In this document: piece after piece, positions 60,587 through 64,000 of the stretch
Layout of the letters: each line of letters starts with the position of its first letter
Position numbering within the stretch: position 1 is the first letter of the stretch
Origin: Burkholderia sp. Ac-20365
Lineage (GTDB): Bacteria; Pseudomonadota; Gammaproteobacteria; Burkholderiales; Burkholderiaceae
Assembly: GCF_017104715.1 (NCBI RefSeq)
Contig: NZ_JAAGPI010000012.1
Coordinates: 124,001-188,000, forward strand
Direction: 5' to 3'
Length of the DNA stretch: 64,000 nt
Program-made: the position numbers and the translations under genes
The notes under the pieces: generated by a model
What the model was told of the DNA's origin: nothing
Seen by the model: only the letters and a program-made list of their open reading frames with translations
The model's database searches: none

Positions 60587-60614
60587 TTCACCCTAATGTT
60601 AATGTCATTAACAT
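60587..60614 (+). promoter_or_regulatory. Predicted crotonase promoter with 19-bp operator, copy 3 (60596-60614)
   Basis: ATGTTAATGTCATTAACAT is a perfect palindrome with 9-bp arms around one central base, the best copy of the motif. It overlaps a promoter-like TTCACC (60587-60592) and TAACAT (60609-60614) with 16 bp spacing. It precedes the crotonase/CoA-transferase/fumarylacetoacetase genes. Confidence 0.65.
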
Positions 60615-60655
60615 ATACACCGGACAACATCCGGATCTGAAGCAATGGAGCAAGA

Positions 60656-61432
60656 ATGGACGAAGCAATTGTTCTGAGCGAACTCAAAGGTCACGTAACG
60701 GTTCTGACGATGAACCGTCGCCCGCACAACCTGATGGGTCCGACGCTGTATCGCGCGCTACTCGATGAATTCGACAAGGCGGTGAAACGCGGCTCGCGCG
60801 CGATCCTGCTGCGCAGCGGTCTGCGGCACTTTTCGGCCGGCGCCGAAGTGGCGCTTTTCCCGGATCGCATCGCGAAGCAAGGCAAGGCGCTGATGGATCC
60901 GCTCGATGTGCTGCGCGGCTTCGAAACACTGCCGATCCCTATCGTCGTCGCCGTGAACGGCACATGCCTCGGCGGCGGGTTCGAAGTGGCGCTGGCCTGC
61001 GACTTCAGCGTGGTCGCGGAATCGGCGAAGATCGGCTCCGTCGAGGTCGCACTCGGGCTGCATCCGCTGCTCGGCGGCATTCAGCGTCAGGTGATGCGGG
61101 CCGGCCCGGCACGTGCAAAAGAACTCTCGATGCTCGGCCGCCGTTACGACGCGGCGACGCTCGAACGCTGGGGCTTGATCAATCTCGTCGTGCCCGACGA
61201 CAAACTCGATGAAGTCGCGCTGTCGGTTGCACAGGAACTGGCAGCTGGCCCGACCGTCGCGCATGCCGCGACCAAACAGCTCGTGCGGGTTGCCGTCAAC
61301 GAAGGCATTGCCGCCGCCGACGAAGCAATGTTCGAACTGCAAAAGCCGATCTGGGCGTCGCAGGATCTCAGGCGCGGACTGGAGGCGTTCAATACGGCCG
61401 GTCCTGGCACCGCCATTTTCGAGGGCAAATGA
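60656..61432 (+). CDS. Enoyl-CoA hydratase/isomerase (crotonase)
   Basis: A 258-residue crotonase. HFSAGAEVALF and GTCLGGGFEVALACD supply the oxyanion hole, and both glutamates are present (E110 in GGGFE, E130 in GSVEV). GGAG lies six bases before the ATG. It opens a plus-strand operon with a CoA-transferase one base downstream and a fumarylacetoacetase next. Its promoter has the perfect 19-bp operator, so it is probably co-regulated with the aldehyde dehydrogenase/BKACE genes. Confidence 0.93.
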   Translation: MDEAIVLSELKGHVTVLTMNRRPHNLMGPTLYRALLDEFDKAVKRGSRAILLRSGLRHFSAGAEVALFPDRIAKQGKALMDPLDVLRGFETLPIPIVVAVNGTCLGGGFEVALACDFSVVAESAKIGSVEVALGLHPLLGGIQRQVMRAGPARAKELSMLGRRYDAATLERWGLINLVVPDDKLDEVALSVAQELAAGPTVAHAATKQLVRVAVNEGIAAADEAMFELQKPIWASQDLRRGLEAFNTAGPGTAIFEGK

Positions 61433-61433
61433 T

Positions 61434-62699
61434 ATGGCCGGACCGCTCGAAGGACTCAAGGTCGTCGATTTTTCGCGGGTGCTGGCCGGCCCGCTGTGCG
61501 CCCGGACGCTGGCCGATCTCGGCGCCGACGTCATCAAGATCGAACCGCCGCGGCCCGATGTGTCGCGTGCAGCTTTCCCGAATCACGACGGCATGTCGGG
61601 CTACTACGCGCAGCAGAACAGCGGCAAGCGCAACGTCAGCATCGATCTGAACGCGCCCCGGGCACGCGAACTCGTGCTACGCCTGTGTGACGAGGCAGAT
61701 ATCGTCGTCGAAAATTTTCGCGCTGGTACGCTGAAAGGGTTCGGACTTGACTACGACACGCTCGCGAAGCGCAATCCAAAGCTGGTCTACGTGTCGATCA
61801 CGGGCTACGGCCAGCGCGGTCCATGGGCGTCGCGCATGGCCTACGCGCCGACCGTGCAAGCCGAAGCGGGCTTCACGCACAACACGCTGCGTCATTTCGA
61901 CGGCATGGACGACGCTCGCAAGTGGACCGACCCGCTGTCGCACGCGGATGTCTACGCCGGCCTGCAGGCGACCATTGCCGTGCTCGCGGCGGTACGCAAG
62001 CGCGACATGACGGGGCACGGCCAGTACATCGACGTCGCAATGGCCGCCGTGATGCTGTCGATCAACGAACGCGCTCACCTCGATCTCGCGGGTGTCGATA
62101 CGGGCGCCGAGCCGGGCATCCTCGGTGCCTCTGATGGTCCGCATTTCGTCGGCCCCGGTGGTGAAGCGTTCGTGGCGGCGCAAAGCATTATCGGCAGCAA
62201 TACGTTCCCGAATTACCTGCGCGCGATGCGCCGCATGGATCTGGCGCAAGATCCGCGCTTCAGCACCGCTGAGCGCCGCCTGCAGAACTACGATGCGCTG
62301 CACGCCGTGATCCAGACGTGGATCCGCTCGTTCCGCGATCTCAAGACGCTCGACGCGCAACTCGACGAGGCCAAGATCGCCATCGGCCAGATCCGTACGC
62401 TAAAGGAACTGGCAGAGACCGATTGGGCGAAACAGTGGGGAGCGGTTCACGAGGTACCGGATCGCCGTGGCGGTTCGTATCTGATCCATGGTTATCCATG
62501 GCATTTCTCCGATGACGAACTCGGCATGCGCAGCGAGCCGGCGTTTCGCGGCGAACACAACGAGCAGGTGTTTCGCGAAGCAGGTCTGGCGGATGCCGAC
62601 ATCCGAGATGCCGTCGACGCCGGCATTCTGGTTGGGGGACCGCCACCTTCTGCGAAGGAGATCGACGCCGCTGATCTTGCGGAAGCACCGACTGTCTAG
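61434..62699 (+). CDS. CaiB/BaiF family (family III) CoA-transferase
   Basis: A 421-residue family III CoA-transferase: EGLKVVDFSRVLAGPLCART, LADLGADVIKIEPP, expected catalytic D172 in SHADVYAGLQAT. It is the fourth family III transferase in the window. The start one base after the crotonase stop, with GAGGG upstream, indicates tight coupling; the longer open frame overlapping the crotonase is not supported. The free acid it activates is unknown. Its C-terminus has a 25-residue acidic extension with GGPPPSAKEIDAADLAE. Confidence 0.93.
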   Translation: MAGPLEGLKVVDFSRVLAGPLCARTLADLGADVIKIEPPRPDVSRAAFPNHDGMSGYYAQQNSGKRNVSIDLNAPRARELVLRLCDEADIVVENFRAGTLKGFGLDYDTLAKRNPKLVYVSITGYGQRGPWASRMAYAPTVQAEAGFTHNTLRHFDGMDDARKWTDPLSHADVYAGLQATIAVLAAVRKRDMTGHGQYIDVAMAAVMLSINERAHLDLAGVDTGAEPGILGASDGPHFVGPGGEAFVAAQSIIGSNTFPNYLRAMRRMDLAQDPRFSTAERRLQNYDALHAVIQTWIRSFRDLKTLDAQLDEAKIAIGQIRTLKELAETDWAKQWGAVHEVPDRRGGSYLIHGYPWHFSDDELGMRSEPAFRGEHNEQVFREAGLADADIRDAVDAGILVGGPPPSAKEIDAADLAEAPTV

Positions 62700-62774
62700 A
62701 CGCAAGCTCGCAACAGGTGGCGTCTTGCACAAAGACGCCACCTTCGCGAGCGGTCGATTGCGCAGGAGTAGAAC

Positions 62775-64000
62775 ATGATCGTGACGATAGACGAGACCCA
62801 CGACGCCGCCGCGTTCAGTTGGGTGCAAAGCGCCAATACGCTGGAAACAGATTTCCCGTTGCAGAACCTTCCGCTCGGCGTGTTTCGTACCGAGGCACGC
62901 GTTACGCCGCGAATCGGCGTGCGTATCGGTGATGCGGTTCTCGATGTGCACCGATTGCTCGATACAGATGCACTCGAACTGCACGCTCCCGAAGACGACG
63001 CACTGCGGCAGACAACTTTGAATGCGTGGATGGCGCTGGGACGGATGTCTTCCACGGCATTGCGTCGCAAACTGTTTGCGCTGTTGCATTCATCAACGGA
63101 AGGCACGGCGCGTGAGACGGTGTCGAACTGTCTCGTGCCCGCGAACGCATGCACGATGTTGTTGCCGTCGCAGATTGGAGATTTCACCGACTTCTATACG
63201 TCGATCCATCATGCGAGACGTGCCGGTGAACTCGTAAGGCCGGACTCGCCGATACACCCCAACTTCAGAAGCATGCCGATCGCTTATCACGGACGGTCTT
63301 CGTCGGTAATGGTGAGCGGTGTGCCGTGTCGACGTCCATTCGGGCAGACTGACGCAACGAGTGGATACCGTCCGACGACAAAGCTCGATTTCGAACTCGA
63401 AGTCGGCTTTTACGTAGGCGAAAACACCGGCACGACGAAACGCCTGTCCGTCGATTCAGCCGAAGATCACCTGTACGGACTTTGCCTCGTCAACGACTGG
63501 TCGGCGCGGGACATCCAGCGCTGGGAAAGCGCACCGCTGGGTCCCTTTCTCGCGAAGAGCTTCATGACCAGTGTGTCGCCATGGGTGGTGACAGCAGAGG
63601 CGATTGCGCCATTCAGGGTTGCCGAAGCGATACGTGGCGACGACGCGCCGCCGCTCGCCGCACAACTCACGTCCGCATCTCACGCAGCCTTGGCGGCGAT
63701 CGATATCTCCCTGTACGTCACGCTGCAAAGCCGGCAAATGAAGGCGGCTGGCATTGCCGCAATCGACGTGGCCAACTCCGACTTCAAGGATCAGTACTGG
63801 TCCGTATCGCAGATGCTGACTCACCACGCCAGTAACGGATGTCCGTTGCGTAGCGGCGATCTGATTTCGAGCGGCACCGTATCGGGACCCGAGCGCAGTG
63901 ACAGCGGATGTTTGCTCGAGCGAACGCGCGATGCGCGGGAAACGATCGCGCTGCCGACGGGCGAAGTGCGAACGTACCTCGAAGACGGAGACATCGTGTC
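62775..64000 (+). CDS. fahA: Fumarylacetoacetase (3' end beyond the window)
   Basis: At least 408 residues of a full-length fumarylacetoacetase, cut by the window edge. The N-terminal SH3-like domain (about 1-125) is followed by the catalytic domain. IGDFTDFYTSIHHA holds the first metal aspartate and catalytic histidine, FELEVGFYVG the two metal glutamates, NDWSARDIQRWE the fourth ligand, and PLGPFLAKSFMTSVSPWVV is a hallmark. AGGAG lies seven bases before the ATG. The enzyme cleaves fumarylacetoacetate to fumarate and acetoacetate in homogentisate breakdown. No homogentisate dioxygenase is visible here, so it may serve another diketo acid. Confidence 0.92.
   Translation, partial: MIVTIDETHDAAAFSWVQSANTLETDFPLQNLPLGVFRTEARVTPRIGVRIGDAVLDVHRLLDTDALELHAPEDDALRQTTLNAWMALGRMSSTALRRKLFALLHSSTEGTARETVSNCLVPANACTMLLPSQIGDFTDFYTSIHHARRAGELVRPDSPIHPNFRSMPIAYHGRSSSVMVSGVPCRRPFGQTDATSGYRPTTKLDFELEVGFYVGENTGTTKRLSVDSAEDHLYGLCLVNDWSARDIQRWESAPLGPFLAKSFMTSVSPWVVTAEAIAPFRVAEAIRGDDAPPLAAQLTSASHAALAAIDISLYVTLQSRQMKAAGIAAIDVANSDFKDQYWSVSQMLTHHASNGCPLRSGDLISSGTVSGPERSDSGCLLERTRDARETIALPTGEVRTYLEDGDIV

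Noticed and set aside
1..64000. CRISPR arrays, tRNA or rRNA genes, insertion sequences, phage or plasmid-replication genes
   Set aside because: None was recognised: no regular repeat-spacer pattern, no cloverleaf-like element noticed, no transposase, integrase or replication protein among the open frames. A tRNA or ncRNA scan could not be run.

Overview
The window is high-GC, almost gap-free bacterial DNA. It has Burkholderia-type trimeric porins, a Bug-type tripartite tricarboxylate transporter (TTT), many CaiB/BaiF CoA-transferases, acyl-CoA dehydrogenases and crotonases, and one-component regulators of six families. This fits an accessory replicon or catabolic region of a Paraburkholderia/Caballeronia/Burkholderia-type betaproteobacterium. 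No rRNA, tRNA, CRISPR array, transposase or phage gene was seen. Most genes lie on the minus strand in tightly packed operons, often joined by ATGA start/stop overlaps.

Layout. (1) 1-6627: a GntR/UTRA-controlled operon (MaoC, MFS transporter, MmgE/PrpD, acyl-CoA dehydrogenase, CoA-transferase, regulator) with a recognisable promoter and operator. (2) 6824-10242: aldo/keto reductase, porin 1 and an EamA exporter. (3) 10259-16997: an eight-gene operon with an SsuABC-like ABC importer, MaoC, crotonase, an FAH-fold hydrolase and an IclR regulator. (4) 17200-35501: the most interesting part. Porin 2, an enolase-superfamily/crotonase/Gfo-Idh/ABC-importer/3-hydroxyacyl-CoA dehydrogenase operon, and a DapA-like/crotonase/CoA-transferase/TctC/Gfo-Idh/TctB/TctA/LacI operon all carry GAAAGCGCTTTC-like palindromes inside promoter spacers. 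This predicts one LacI-type regulon. (5) 35755-37452: TetR, MaoC and a tautomerase. (6) 37475-44824: an efflux set in the order ytcA-mdtN-mdtO-mdtP (transcription order) and an actP/DUF485 acetate-permease pair. (7) 44948-54792: a complete beta-oxidation operon (FadB/J-like protein, thiolase, two acyl-CoA dehydrogenases, PaaG-like crotonase, CoA-transferase, nitronate-monooxygenase-like protein), with a LysR gene upstream on the same strand. (8) 55012-57558: a small unknown gene, a gene remnant, an exported epoxide hydrolase and a tautomerase. (9) 57674-64000: a beta-keto-acid cleavage enzyme, aldehyde dehydrogenase, DUF1330 protein, crotonase, CoA-transferase and fumarylacetoacetase. A shared 19-bp inverted-repeat operator occurs three times in two promoter regions here.

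Taken together the window looks like a set of import-and-degrade modules for carboxylic acids. Solutes enter through porins and then ABC, TTT or MFS carriers. They are activated by CoA transfer and processed by dehydrogenation, hydration, oxidation and C-C cleavage. Substrates cannot be read from the sequence. The enzyme families and operator signals are well supported; the pathway assignments are inference.
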